From positions 1 through 59,807 of the forward strand of contig CAJXGN010000018.1 in the NCBI GenBank assembly GCA_913053875.1: a stretch of DNA of 59,807 nt, in the 5' to 3' direction. The notes beneath the pieces are model-generated. The model did not search any database, was not told the origin of the DNA, and saw only the letters and a list, made by a program, of their open reading frames with translations. The position numbers and the translations under genes were made by a program. Positions 52,866 to 59,807 of this stretch are shown here, piece after piece (the first letter of the stretch is position 1; each line of letters begins with the position of its first letter). This DNA comes from an uncultured Agromyces sp. (GTDB lineage: Bacteria > Actinomycetota > Actinomycetes > Actinomycetales > Microbacteriaceae).

Positions 52866-52904
52866 GCGGATGCCGCGGGAGCAACCTGTTCCCGCGGCAT
52901 CCGC
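52866..52904. terminator. Perfect 15-bp hairpin after the peroxidase gene
   Basis: GCGGATGCCGCGGGA and TCCCGCGGCATCCGC with a 9-nt loop (GCAACCTGT). No U-tract. It lies between the peroxidase stop and the next -10 box, where a terminator is expected. Confidence 0.7.
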
Positions 52905-52909
52905 CGCGC

Positions 52910-52915
52910 TAGAGT
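52910..52915 (+). promoter_or_regulatory. -10 box (TAGAGT) of the sugar porter gene
   Basis: TAGAGT lies 24 nt before ATG 52940, with a strong GGGAGGGGGG ribosome-binding region between; an ordinary leadered transcript. Confidence 0.45.
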
Positions 52916-52939
52916 CAGGGCATCGGGAGGGGGGTCCTC

Positions 52940-54370
52940 ATGGCCGAGGTCCGCAGTGTCAACCGGGGGAAGGTCATCTGGCTCGCGTCGGCGGGTGCGG
53001 TGGGCGGGTTCCTCTTCGGATTCGATTCGTCGGTGATCAACGGCGCGGTCGAGCCGATCCAGGCCCAGTTCGGGCTGAACGCCACGACCACCGGCATCGC
53101 CGTCGCGAGCGCCCTGCTCGGCTGCGCGTTCGGCGCGTGGCTCGGCGGCCGCGTGGCCGACCGGTTCGGCCGTATCCCCTCGATGGTGCTCGCCGCCACG
53201 CTGTTCTTCGTCTCGGCGATCGGCTCGGGCATCGCGTTCAGCGTGTGGGACCTCATCGCATGGCGGCTCATCGGCGGCGTCGGCGTCGGCATGGCGTCGG
53301 TCATCGCCCCGGCCTACATCGCCGAGATCTCCCCGGCCGCGATACGCGGCAGGCTCGCCTCGTTGCAACAGCTCGCGATCACGACCGGCATCTTCGCCGC
53401 GCTGCTCTCCGACGCCGTGTTCGCCGCGGCCGCGGGCGGCGCCGACCAACCGTTCTGGCTCGGTGCGGAGGCCTGGCGGTGGATGTTCCTGGCCGAGGCC
53501 GTGCCCGCCGCCGCGTACGGCATCATCGCCCTCACGCTGCTCGAGTCGCCGCGCTACCTCGTGCTGCAGAACCGCGAACGCGATGCCGTCGAGGTGCTCC
53601 TCAAGATCGGCGGCGAGAAGCCGCCGGAGGAGGAGGTGCGCGCCATCCAGGAGGACCTGGAGCGCGACCGCAAGCTCGAGAAGTTCGCCACGCTGAAGGG
53701 CTCGGCGTTCGGCCTGAAACCGATCGTCTGGGTCGGCATCGCGTTGAGCGTGTTCCAGCAGTTCGTCGGCATCAACGTGATCTTCTACTACTCGAACACG
53801 CTCTGGCAGTCGGTCGGGTTCGACGAGAGCTCGTCGTTCGCGATCTCGGTGTTCACGTCGATCGTCAACATCGCGGTCACGATCGTCGCCATCTCGCTCA
53901 TCGACAAGGTCGGCAGGCGCCCGCTCCTGCTCACCGGTTCGATCGGCATGACGGTCTCCCTCGGCACCATGGCCATCTGCTTCAGCCAGGCGACCATCGT
54001 CGACGGCGCGCCCGTCCTCGAGGGCGCCTACGGCCCGATCGCACTGGTGGCCGCGAACCTGTTCGTCATCTTCTTCGGCGTCTCCTGGGGCCCGGCGGTC
54101 TGGGTGCTGCTCGGCGAGATCTTCCCGAACTCGATCCGCGGCAAGGCGCTCGGCCTCGCCGCAGCCGCGCAGTGGATCGCGAACTTCCTCATCACGGTCA
54201 GCTTCCCGGCGCTGGCCGACCTGTCGCTCGTGTTCACGTACGGCATGTACGCGGTGTTCGCGGCGCTGTCGTTCCTGTTCGTGCTGCGGTTCATCCCCGA
54301 GACGCGCGGTCGTTCGCTCGAGGAGTCGGGGCACCTGCAGCGCCCGGTCGCGCGTTCGCGCGCGAAGTAG
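52940..54370 (+). CDS. MFS sugar porter (sugar:H+ symporter)
   Basis: Twelve-TM protein of 476 aa from the sugar porter family. Diagnostic motifs: GGFLFGFDSSVINGAV near residue 22, GGRVADRFGRIPSMVL (motif A) near 69, ESPRYLVLQNRERDA after TM6, QQFVGINVIFYYSNTLWQSV near 273, and the PETRGRSLEE end motif near 454. It imports a monosaccharide, probably with protons; a polyol or pentose is also possible. Confidence 0.95.
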   Translation: MAEVRSVNRGKVIWLASAGAVGGFLFGFDSSVINGAVEPIQAQFGLNATTTGIAVASALLGCAFGAWLGGRVADRFGRIPSMVLAATLFFVSAIGSGIAFSVWDLIAWRLIGGVGVGMASVIAPAYIAEISPAAIRGRLASLQQLAITTGIFAALLSDAVFAAAAGGADQPFWLGAEAWRWMFLAEAVPAAAYGIIALTLLESPRYLVLQNRERDAVEVLLKIGGEKPPEEEVRAIQEDLERDRKLEKFATLKGSAFGLKPIVWVGIALSVFQQFVGINVIFYYSNTLWQSVGFDESSSFAISVFTSIVNIAVTIVAISLIDKVGRRPLLLTGSIGMTVSLGTMAICFSQATIVDGAPVLEGAYGPIALVAANLFVIFFGVSWGPAVWVLLGEIFPNSIRGKALGLAAAAQWIANFLITVSFPALADLSLVFTYGMYAVFAALSFLFVLRFIPETRGRSLEESGHLQRPVARSRAK

Positions 54371-54386
54371 GCGGGCGGATGCCGCC

Positions 54387-54415
54387 GAGCTGCGCCGCGC
54401 TCAGCGGCGCAGCTC
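54387..54415. terminator. Perfect 12-bp hairpin overlapping the DUF6510 stop
   Basis: GAGCTGCGCCGC / GCGGCGCAGCTC with loop GCTCA; the stop codon of the leftward gene is in the loop. It lies between convergent genes. Confidence 0.6.
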
Positions 54416-54655
54416 GATCGCGCTGACGCCCGAGAAGCCGAGCCACGCGCGGTCGTCCGACTCGACCACCGTGACGAGCACGTTGTCGCAGTTGGCGCAG
54501 CGGGCGACCAGCCCCGCGGCATCCGTGTACAGCATGGCGCGCGCGAGCTCTGCGATGGTGCCGCACCCGGCGCAGCGGCCGCGGGCGGTCGTGACGTCGA
54601 ACGCGAAGAACTTCGAGAGCTCGCCCGCGAGGGCGTTGCCGTCGAGATGGGTCAT
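54401..54655 (-). CDS. DUF6510-like zinc-ribbon protein
   Basis: Small protein of 84 aa. Two CxxC pairs (RCAGCGTI near 28 and ARCANCDN near 51) form a probable zinc ribbon or rubredoxin-like site. The pattern and position after a sulfite-oxidase-like gene and a ferredoxin-reductase-like gene match the DUF6510 family. Its ATG shares bases with the reductase stop (TGATG). Role unknown, perhaps an electron-transfer or assembly partner. Confidence 0.85.
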   Translation of the reverse strand: MTHLDGNALAGELSKFFAFDVTTARGRCAGCGTIAELARAMLYTDAAGLVARCANCDNVLVTVVESDDRAWLGFSGVSAIELRR

Positions 54656-55431
54656 CAGGTGCCTCCGAATCGCTCCGTGCGGATGGCGCGCGCGTCGTGC
54701 CCGAGCTCGATCAGCCACGACGCGACGCGCTCGACGAACCCCGTCGAGCCGCACACGTACACGAGCGGCGCGTCTGCTGCCGGGATCACGACGGCGTCGA
54801 CCTCGTCGCGGGTGAGCCGGCCGACGTGCCCGGTCCAGCCGTCGGGTGCGCGCCGGGTGTAGGCGTAGTCGAGCCGGAACGCCTCCGACGCGCGCGCCAG
54901 GTCGGCGAGGTCGGCGTCGAAGAACGCATCCTCGGGCGTGCGCACCGAGACGAGCAGCCGCATCGGCGTGGGGTCCGCGGCCGCGCCGTGCGCCGCGGCG
55001 ATCGCCACGAGCGGCACGACGCCCGAGCCCCCGGCGATGAGCTGCACCGGGCGGGGTCCGTCGGCCGAGGCGTCCGGCACCCGCTCTCCCGGCTCGATCG
55101 GATGCCACACGAAGAACCGCCCGAGCGGGCCGTGCACCTCGAACTCGTCGCCGACGCGCACCTCGTCGACGAGGAACGGCGAGACCTCGCCGCCCGGGAG
55201 CCGGTCGATCGCGAGCACGACCCGCGTGCCGGGGCCGGACGAGGCGATCGAGTACGAGCGGGTCGCCGTGTATCCGTCGGGCGCGGTGACCCGCACGTCG
55301 AGGTGCTGCCCGGCGGCGTTGCCGGGCCACGTCGGCACGTCGAGCACGAGGCGGCGGGCGCTCGGGGTCTCCGGCGACGCCTCCACGACTGCGGCGACGT
55401 GCCAGCCCGATCGCGGCACCGCTGCGATCAC
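54655..55431 (-). CDS. FAD/NAD-binding oxidoreductase (ferredoxin reductase type)
   Basis: Protein of 258 aa of the ferredoxin-NADP reductase superfamily. FAD-binding RSYSIASS near residue 56; NAD(P)-binding region QLIAGGSGVVPLVAI near 128; C-terminal YVCGSTGFVERVASWLIELG near 226. No fused 2Fe-2S domain. It probably moves electrons to or from the Moco protein encoded just upstream. GTG 55431 overlaps that gene's stop (GTGA). Confidence 0.9.
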   Translation of the reverse strand: MIAAVPRSGWHVAAVVEASPETPSARRLVLDVPTWPGNAAGQHLDVRVTAPDGYTATRSYSIASSGPGTRVVLAIDRLPGGEVSPFLVDEVRVGDEFEVHGPLGRFFVWHPIEPGERVPDASADGPRPVQLIAGGSGVVPLVAIAAAHGAAADPTPMRLLVSVRTPEDAFFDADLADLARASEAFRLDYAYTRRAPDGWTGHVGRLTRDEVDAVVIPAADAPLVYVCGSTGFVERVASWLIELGHDARAIRTERFGGT

Positions 55432-56021
55432 CAGTAGCGCTCCTCGCGCCACGGGTCGCCGTGGTTGTGGTACCCGTACTGCTCCCAGAAGCCGGGCTGG
55501 TCGTCCTCCATGAGCACGAGGCCGCGCACCCACTTCGCGCTCTTCCAGAAGTACAGGTGCGGCACGAGCAGCCGTGCCGGGCCACCGTGCTCGGGGTCGA
55601 GGGGCTCGCCGTCGTAGTCGATCGCGATCCACGCCTGCCCGTCGAGCACCTCCTCGAGCGGGAGGTTCGTCGTGTAGCCGCCGTAGCTGTGCGCCATGAC
55701 GTAGCCCGCGTCGGTCTCGACCTCCTCGAACAGCGCGTCGAGCGGCACGCCCCGCCAGGCCGTGCCGAGCTTCGACCAGTGCGTCACGCAGTGGATGTCG
55801 GTCTCGACCTCCTCGACACCGGCATCGAGCAGCCCCTGCCAGTCCCACGTGTGCTCCACGCCCGACTCGGTGCGGATCGTGAACTCCCACTCATCGGTGT
55901 CGACCTCGGGCGTGGGCCCGGCCGACAGCACCGGGAAGTCGCGCGCGAGCGTCTGCCCCGGCGGCAGTCGATCGTCGCGGTCGCGCCCGCGCCCGGTGAA
56001 GCCCCTCGTGACGAACGACAT
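55428..56021 (-). CDS. Sulfite-oxidase-like molybdopterin-dependent oxidoreductase
   Basis: Protein of 197 aa consisting only of the Moco-binding domain of the sulfite oxidase family. The Mo-ligating cysteine is in DIHCVTHWSKLGTAWRGVPL near residue 79; AHSYGGYTTNLPLEE and YLDPEHGGPARLL-type sequences (DPEHGGPARLLVPHLYFWKS) follow. It lacks the dimerisation domain and a Tat signal, so it is likely cytoplasmic. ATG 56021 is chosen for the GGGGAG upstream; an earlier GTG at 56072 is in frame. First gene of an operon divergent from moeA. Confidence 0.9.
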   Translation of the reverse strand: MSFVTRGFTGRGRDRDDRLPPGQTLARDFPVLSAGPTPEVDTDEWEFTIRTESGVEHTWDWQGLLDAGVEEVETDIHCVTHWSKLGTAWRGVPLDALFEEVETDAGYVMAHSYGGYTTNLPLEEVLDGQAWIAIDYDGEPLDPEHGGPARLLVPHLYFWKSAKWVRGLVLMEDDQPGFWEQYGYHNHGDPWREERYW

Positions 56022-56068
56022 CTCATCTCCCCGCCGTGGGCCGCGAGACGTGCGGCCCGATGGGTCAG

Positions 56069-56074
56069 ACACTA
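56069..56074 (-). promoter_or_regulatory. -10 box (TAGTGT) of the sulfite-oxidase-like operon
   Basis: On the minus strand TAGTGT lies about 48 nt before ATG 56021; it overlaps the alternative GTG start, which argues against that start. Confidence 0.4.
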
Positions 56075-56119
56075 GCCCTGCGTAGGCGCGCTGTCACCGG
56101 CCGATTCCGCGGCCGCCGG

Positions 56120-56125
56120 TAGCGT
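56120..56125 (+). promoter_or_regulatory. -10 box (TAGCGT), leaderless start of moeA
   Basis: TAGCGT ends 7 nt before ATG 56133. Two GTGs overlapping or just after the box are in frame but would be upstream of the transcript start. Confidence 0.55.
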
Positions 56126-56132
56126 GGTGGCC

Positions 56133-57344
56133 ATGATCACCGTCGAGGCGCATCTCGCCCGAGTGCTCGCCGCCGTCGAGCCGCTGACCCGCCGCGAGAC
56201 GCTGCCGTTGGCGGATGCCGCGGGGCGCACGCTCGCCGTCGACCTGGTGAGCCACCTCGACGTGCCGCCCTTCGACAACTCGGCGATGGACGGGTACGCG
56301 GTGCGGCGCGCCGACCTGCGCGGCGCCTCGCCTGACACGCCCGTGACCCTCGAGGTCGTCGGCGACCTGCCCGCCGGTGCGTCCGACGACCCCGCCCTCG
56401 CGCGCGGCCAGGCGGTCCGCATCATGACGGGCGCTCCCGTGCCGTCGGGCGCCGACGCGGTCGTCGCCGTCGAGGCGACCGACGGCGGCACCGAGCAGGT
56501 GCGCGTCGAGGTGGAGCCGATCGCCGGTCGGCACATCCGCCGTGCGGGCGAGGACGCCCGACGCGGTGCGGCCGTGCTCACCGCGGGCACCGTGCTCGCG
56601 CCGCGGCACCTCGCCGCGGCCGCGGCCGCGGGCCACTCGGTGCTCGACCTCGTCGCCCGCCCGCGGGTCGCGATCGCTGCGACCGGCAGCGAGCTCGTCG
56701 CGCCGGGCGAGCCGCTCGGCCACGGCAGCATCCCCGACTCGAACTCGACCCTGCTCGCCGGTCTCGCCGCCGACGCAGGCGCCGAGGTGGTCGCCGCGGG
56801 TCGCCTGCCCGACGACCCCGATGCGGTGCGCGCCTGGCTCGACGAGCTGCCCGAGTGCGACCTGGTCGTGTGCTCGGGCGGCGTGAGCGTCGGCGACCAC
56901 GACGTGGTGCGTGCGGTGCTCGGCGCGACCGGTCGGGTCGTGTTCGAGCAGGTCGCGATGCAACCCGGGCGGCCCCAGGCGTTCGGCGCACTCGCCGACG
57001 GCACGCCCGTGTTCGGCCTGCCCGGCAACCCCGTGGCCGTGCACGTGTCGTTCGAGATGTTCGTTCGCCCCGCGATCCTGCGACTGCTCGGTCGCCGCGC
57101 CCCGGCGCCCGTGCCGCTCGTCGTGGGCGCGGGCTGGCGCTCCCCCGCCGGTCGCGTGCAGGTCATGCCAGTCGCGGTGACCAGCCAGGTGGCGTCGCTC
57201 GTCGCCGTTCCCGCCTACCCCGGCGGGTCTGCCTCGCACCTGGTCACGGGCCTCGCCGCGGCCGACGGCTTCGCCGTGGTGCCCGCCGACGTCACCGAGG
57301 TCGCGGTCGGCCAGACCGTGCCGGTGCTGCTGCCCGCACGCTGA
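56133..57344 (+). CDS. moeA: Molybdopterin molybdenumtransferase
   Basis: Protein of 403 aa that inserts molybdate into adenylated molybdopterin. MoeA signature PPFDNSAMDGYAVR near residue 45, VRIMTGAPVPSGADAVV near 96, the MoCF-domain GSIPDSNSTLLAGLAADAGA near 201, CSGGVSVGDHDVVRAVL near 248, and FGLPGNPVAVHVSFEMF near 295. The C-terminal beta-barrel domain is present. Start supported by the leaderless -10 box. Next to moaA, consistent with cofactor supply for the neighbouring Moco enzyme. Confidence 0.97.
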   Translation: MITVEAHLARVLAAVEPLTRRETLPLADAAGRTLAVDLVSHLDVPPFDNSAMDGYAVRRADLRGASPDTPVTLEVVGDLPAGASDDPALARGQAVRIMTGAPVPSGADAVVAVEATDGGTEQVRVEVEPIAGRHIRRAGEDARRGAAVLTAGTVLAPRHLAAAAAAGHSVLDLVARPRVAIAATGSELVAPGEPLGHGSIPDSNSTLLAGLAADAGAEVVAAGRLPDDPDAVRAWLDELPECDLVVCSGGVSVGDHDVVRAVLGATGRVVFEQVAMQPGRPQAFGALADGTPVFGLPGNPVAVHVSFEMFVRPAILRLLGRRAPAPVPLVVGAGWRSPAGRVQVMPVAVTSQVASLVAVPAYPGGSASHLVTGLAAADGFAVVPADVTEVAVGQTVPVLLPAR

Positions 57345-57394
57345 GCGTTCCGGAACGGTAAGACGCACGGGCGTCCCGCCGCGGCATCCGCCCG

Positions 57395-57400
57395 TAGGCT
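57395..57400 (+). promoter_or_regulatory. -10 box (TAGGCT), leaderless start of moaA
   Basis: TAGGCT ends 7 nt before ATG 57408, and the gap (GGAACGC) has no good ribosome-binding site. Confidence 0.6.
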
Positions 57401-57407
57401 GGAACGC

Positions 57408-58475
57408 ATGACCCAGATCGCGCTCGGCCTGCCGCGCGTGCGCCGCGACCCCGGGGCGATGCCGTCGATGGACGGCCGCCCGGAGACCGGCGCGCTCGTC
57501 GACCGGTACGGGCGCGTGGCGCAGGACCTGCGCATCTCGATCACCTCGGTGTGCTCGCTGCGCTGCACCTACTGCATGCCCGCCGAGGGCCTGCCCGTCA
57601 TCCCGAAGGACGAGCTGCTCTCGGCCGAGGAGATCGCCCGGCTCGTGGGCCTCGCGGTGCGCGACCTCGGCGTGCGCGAGGTGCGCTTCACGGGCGGCGA
57701 GCCGCTCACCCGCCCCGACCTCGTCGAGATCGTGCGCCGCTCGGCCGAGGCCGCCCCAGGTACGCCGCTCGCGCTGACGACCAACGGCATCGGCCTCGAC
57801 CGCAGGGCGCAGCCGCTCGTCGAGGCCGGGCTCAGCCGCGTGAACGTCTCGCTCGACACGCTCGATCGCGCGCACTTCGCCAAGCTCACCCGGCGCGATC
57901 GCCTGCCCGCCGTGCTCGCCGGCATCGACGCCGCGCACCGCGCGGGCCTCGGCCCGATCAAGATGAACGCAGTCCTCATGCGCGAGACGCTGCACGACGC
58001 GCCCGCCCTGCTCGCCTGGGCGATCGACCACGGTTGCCGGCTGCGCTTCATCGAGCAGATGCCGCTCGACGCCGACGAGGCCTGGCAGCGGGAGCACATG
58101 GTCGACGCGCGCGAACTGCTCGACGTGCTCGGCACGCGCTTCGCGCTCACCCCGGTAGGCCGCGACGACCCCGCCGCGCCCGCCGAGGAGTGGCTCGTCG
58201 ACGACGGTCCCGCGACGGTCGGCATCATCGCGTCGGTCACCCGTCCGTTCTGCGGCGCGTGCGACCGCACGCGGCTGACGGCAGAGGGCTCGGTGCGCTC
58301 GTGCCTGTTCGGCGACGAGGAGACCGACCTGCGCGGGCTGCTGCGCTCGGGCGCCGACGACGCCACGATCGCCGAGTACTGGCGGGGAGCGATGTGGGGC
58401 AAGAAGGCCGGGCACGGCATCGACGACCCCTCGTTCGTGCGGCCCGTGCGCACGATGGGAGGCATCGGTGGCTGA
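57408..58475 (+). CDS. moaA: GTP 3',8-cyclase (molybdenum cofactor biosynthesis)
   Basis: Radical-SAM enzyme of 355 aa for the first step of molybdopterin synthesis. N-terminal cluster [10 protein letters not shown] (CxxxCxxC) near residue 48; SAM-binding [19 protein letters not shown] near 93. The C-terminal second cluster has [13 protein letters not shown] near 281 and SCLFGDEE near 297. The C-terminus ends in MGGIGG, the di-glycine tail required in MoaA. The partner moaC is not in the window. Overlaps the MoaD-like gene by 8 nt. Confidence 0.97.
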   Translation: MTQIALGLPRVRRDPGAMPSMDGRPETGALVDRYGRVAQDLRISITSVCSLRCTYCMPAEGLPVIPKDELLSAEEIARLVGLAVRDLGVREVRFTGGEPLTRPDLVEIVRRSAEAAPGTPLALTTNGIGLDRRAQPLVEAGLSRVNVSLDTLDRAHFAKLTRRDRLPAVLAGIDAAHRAGLGPIKMNAVLMRETLHDAPALLAWAIDHGCRLRFIEQMPLDADEAWQREHMVDARELLDVLGTRFALTPVGRDDPAAPAEEWLVDDGPATVGIIASVTRPFCGACDRTRLTAEGSVRSCLFGDEETDLRGLLRSGADDATIAEYWRGAMWGKKAGHGIDDPSFVRPVRTMGGIGG

Positions 58476-58761
58476 GACGTACGCGAGCGGGGCGGTCGAC
58501 CAAGGGGCATCCGTCGCCCTCGACACCGTGACGGTGCGCTACTTCGCGGCCGCGATCGAGGCGACCGGGCGCGAGGAGGAGCAGCTCGACGGCGTCGCGA
58601 CCGTCGGCGAACTGCGCGACGCGCTCGTCGAGCGGTACGGCCCCGCGATGGCGCGCGTCGTGGCGAACGGCTCGTTCCTGGTCGACGGCGTCGTGAGCCG
58701 CGACCCGTCCACGCCCCTCGCGGGCACGGTCGACGTGCTGCCCCCCTTCGCCGGCGGCTGA
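58468..58761 (+). CDS. MoaD/ThiS family sulfur-carrier protein
   Basis: Ubiquitin-like protein of 97 aa ending in the FAGG di-glycine tail that accepts sulfur as a thiocarboxylate. Core strings [20 protein letters not shown] and [10 protein letters not shown] are typical of the small MPT-synthase subunit. GTG 58468 follows GGGAGG inside the end of moaA. The N-terminal ~15 residues are extra and poorly conserved. Context makes MoaD the best call; moaE is not in the window. Confidence 0.92.
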   Translation: MAETYASGAVDQGASVALDTVTVRYFAAAIEATGREEEQLDGVATVGELRDALVERYGPAMARVVANGSFLVDGVVSRDPSTPLAGTVDVLPPFAGG

Positions 58762-58776
58762 GCGCCACCTTCCTCT

Positions 58777-58834
58777 CAGACCCGTCGATTCCCTGCGTTC
58801 CCAGCGCTCGGAACGCACTCGTTCGACGGGTCTC
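58777..58834. repeat. Palindromic element copy C (intergenic)
   Basis: Arms CAGACCCGTCGA and TCGACGGGTCTC flank the core GCGTTCCCAGCGCTCGGAACGC. Core and arms match copy A closely. It lies between the MoaD-like gene and the glycosyltransferase, where it could serve as a terminator. Confidence 0.9.
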
Positions 58835-58879
58835 GGAACGGCCTGTGCATACGTGCGGCGCCGAGCGCAGGGGCGGGAC

Positions 58880-58885
58880 TACGCT
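58880..58885 (+). promoter_or_regulatory. -10 box (TACGCT), leaderless start of the glycosyltransferase
   Basis: TACGCT ends 8 nt before ATG 58894, with no ribosome-binding site between. Confidence 0.5.
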
Positions 58886-58893
58886 CGACGGCC

Positions 58894-59697
58894 ATGGGCA
58901 CCGTGTCCGTCGTCATCCCGTCGTTGAACGACGCACGGATGCTGGAGCAATGCCTCGCCGACCTCGCCGCCCAGACGCGAGCGCCCGACGAGATCATCGT
59001 GGTCGACAACGGGTCGACCGACGACACCGCTGCGGTCGCGCTCGCGGCCGGCGCGCGCATGATCCGCGAGCCGGTGCGCGGCGTGCTGCGGGCGACCACG
59101 GCCGGGTTCGACGCCGCTCGCGGTGACGTGCTCGGGCGGCTCGACGCCGACTCGCGTCCCGCGCCCGACTGGGTCGAACGGCTCGAGGCGCGCTTCGAGG
59201 CCGACGCGACCCTCGGGGCGCTCACCGGCACGGGCGTCTTCTACGGGTGCGGCCCGGTGCTGCGCACACTGGCCGGCATCGTCTACCTCGGCGGCTACTT
59301 CTGGTTCATGGGCATGATCATCGGGCGCACGCCGCTCTTCGGCTCGAACTTCGCACTGCGACGCGAGGTGTGGGGTGCCACGCGCGAGCGGGTCCACCTC
59401 GACGACCCGCGCGCGCACGACGACCTCGACCTGAGCTTCGCGCTCGGTCCCGAGGTGGGCGTCGACTACGACCGTGAGCTCCACGTCGGCGTCTCGGCCC
59501 GGCCGTTCGACAGCGGTGCGGGGCTCAGGCGCCGCGCGGCCTGGGCGTTCCACGGCATCGCGGTGAACTGGGCCGAGATCGGCTGGTGGACGCGTCGGCG
59601 GCGGTGCGCGCGGGGCCGACGACTCCGGCGGGCCGCCCAACGTGCTGCTGCGGTGCGGCCCCTGACGCGGGGTTCGGACCAGGGCCTGGCAGCGTAG
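58894..59697 (+). CDS. Glycosyltransferase family 2 protein
   Basis: GT-A fold transferase of 267 aa. VSVVIPSLNDARMLEQCLAD near residue 4 and IIVVDNGSTDDT near 36 are the nucleotide-sugar binding strands. The DxD-type motif is GRLDADSRPAPDW near residue 84. A hydrophobic stretch (TLAGIVYLGGYFWFMGMIIG) near residue 127 may contact the membrane. The catalytic-base region DDPRAHDDLDLSFAL is near 169. Its donor and acceptor are unknown. The Arg-rich C-terminus from ~225 is low-complexity. Confidence 0.9.
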   Translation: MGTVSVVIPSLNDARMLEQCLADLAAQTRAPDEIIVVDNGSTDDTAAVALAAGARMIREPVRGVLRATTAGFDAARGDVLGRLDADSRPAPDWVERLEARFEADATLGALTGTGVFYGCGPVLRTLAGIVYLGGYFWFMGMIIGRTPLFGSNFALRREVWGATRERVHLDDPRAHDDLDLSFALGPEVGVDYDRELHVGVSARPFDSGAGLRRRAAWAFHGIAVNWAEIGWWTRRRRCARGRRLRRAAQRAAAVRPLTRGSDQGLAA

Positions 59698-59807
59698 CGA
59701 CGGCCCGCCGGCCACCCGGGGACATGCAGGTCTGACAGTGATGATGGTGGTGGGAGCCCCGCAGCGGTCGTCCTGACTCAGGTTCTGACTGACTTTGGGT
59801 CTTGCAC
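59698..59807. other. Window end, no gene seen
   Basis: 110 bp after the glycosyltransferase stop. No reading frame, hairpin or RNA gene could be supported; the last 40 bases are visibly less GC-rich than the rest. Confidence 0.5.

Noticed and set aside
1..59807. Mobile elements, integrases, transposases, rRNA or tRNA genes
   Set aside because: None found on reading both strands; the repeats present are short palindromes without a transposase in the window.

Overview
The window is very GC-rich, with GTG and ATG starts, start/stop overlaps of the ATGA and GTGA type, and many TAnnnT -10 boxes placed 6-9 nt before a start codon (leaderless transcripts). Gene families and style suggest a high-GC actinobacterium, most likely Microbacteriaceae (Agromyces/Microbacterium-like). 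That placement is inference from the sequence, not a database result. No rRNA, tRNA, CRISPR array, prophage or insertion sequence was found.

Layout. 0-10.4 kb is a carbohydrate-uptake and catabolism block: two sugar ABC permeases, an AraC regulator, a DUF5107-TPR protein, a cellulase-like protein, and a convergent Gfo/Idh-cupin-DUF6807 operon. 10.7-20 kb is an assimilatory sulfur operon: sirohydrochlorin chelatase, sulfite reductase (broken by a one-base insertion), cysH, cysD, cysN, a nitrate/sulfonate-type ABC ATPase and permease, and a ferredoxin-NADP reductase. 20.2-27.1 kb holds a LacI regulator with an M24-like protein, divergent from an oxidative uronate/aldarate pathway (NAD-dependent dehydrogenase, enolase-superfamily dehydratase, KdgD, 2-oxoglutarate semialdehyde dehydrogenase). 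27.2-29.2 kb holds an MFS protein and a small membrane protein. 29.2-40.8 kb has further sugar genes: Gfo/Idh, LacI, GH78 alpha-L-rhamnosidase, MFS, then Gfo/Idh, DUF993 and a sugar isomerase. A HipBA-type toxin-antitoxin pair sits in the middle of it. 40.8-46.1 kb runs leftward: a lipoprotein, then an overlapping trio of a PHP protein, an 8-TM protein and a DUF4062-STAND-TPR ATPase. 46.2-54.4 kb has a thioredoxin-reductase-like flavoprotein, an ABC exporter, an Eis-like acetyltransferase, an animal-type haem peroxidase and a sugar porter. 54.4-58.8 kb is a molybdenum-cofactor block: a sulfite-oxidase-like/FAD reductase/DUF6510 operon divergent from moeA, then moaA and a MoaD-like gene. A family 2 glycosyltransferase follows.

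The sugar blocks appear linked by LacI-type operators (core AAACGNTTTC-like): at least seven such sites lie at the promoters of the DUF6807 operon, the LacI/uronate divergon, the Gfo/Idh-LacI divergon and the MFS/DUF993 divergon.

The most unusual signals are mobile-looking palindromes. A ~60-bp element with GAGACCCGTC/GACGGGTCTC arms occurs three times: once intergenic, once in frame inside the sirohydrochlorin chelatase, and once forming the C-terminus of the cupin protein. A second 60-bp unit with GCGGATGCC/GGCATCCGC arms is tandemly duplicated in frame in cysH. Its core heptamer GGATGCC/GGCATCC is strongly over-represented in the window and also forms terminator-like hairpins.
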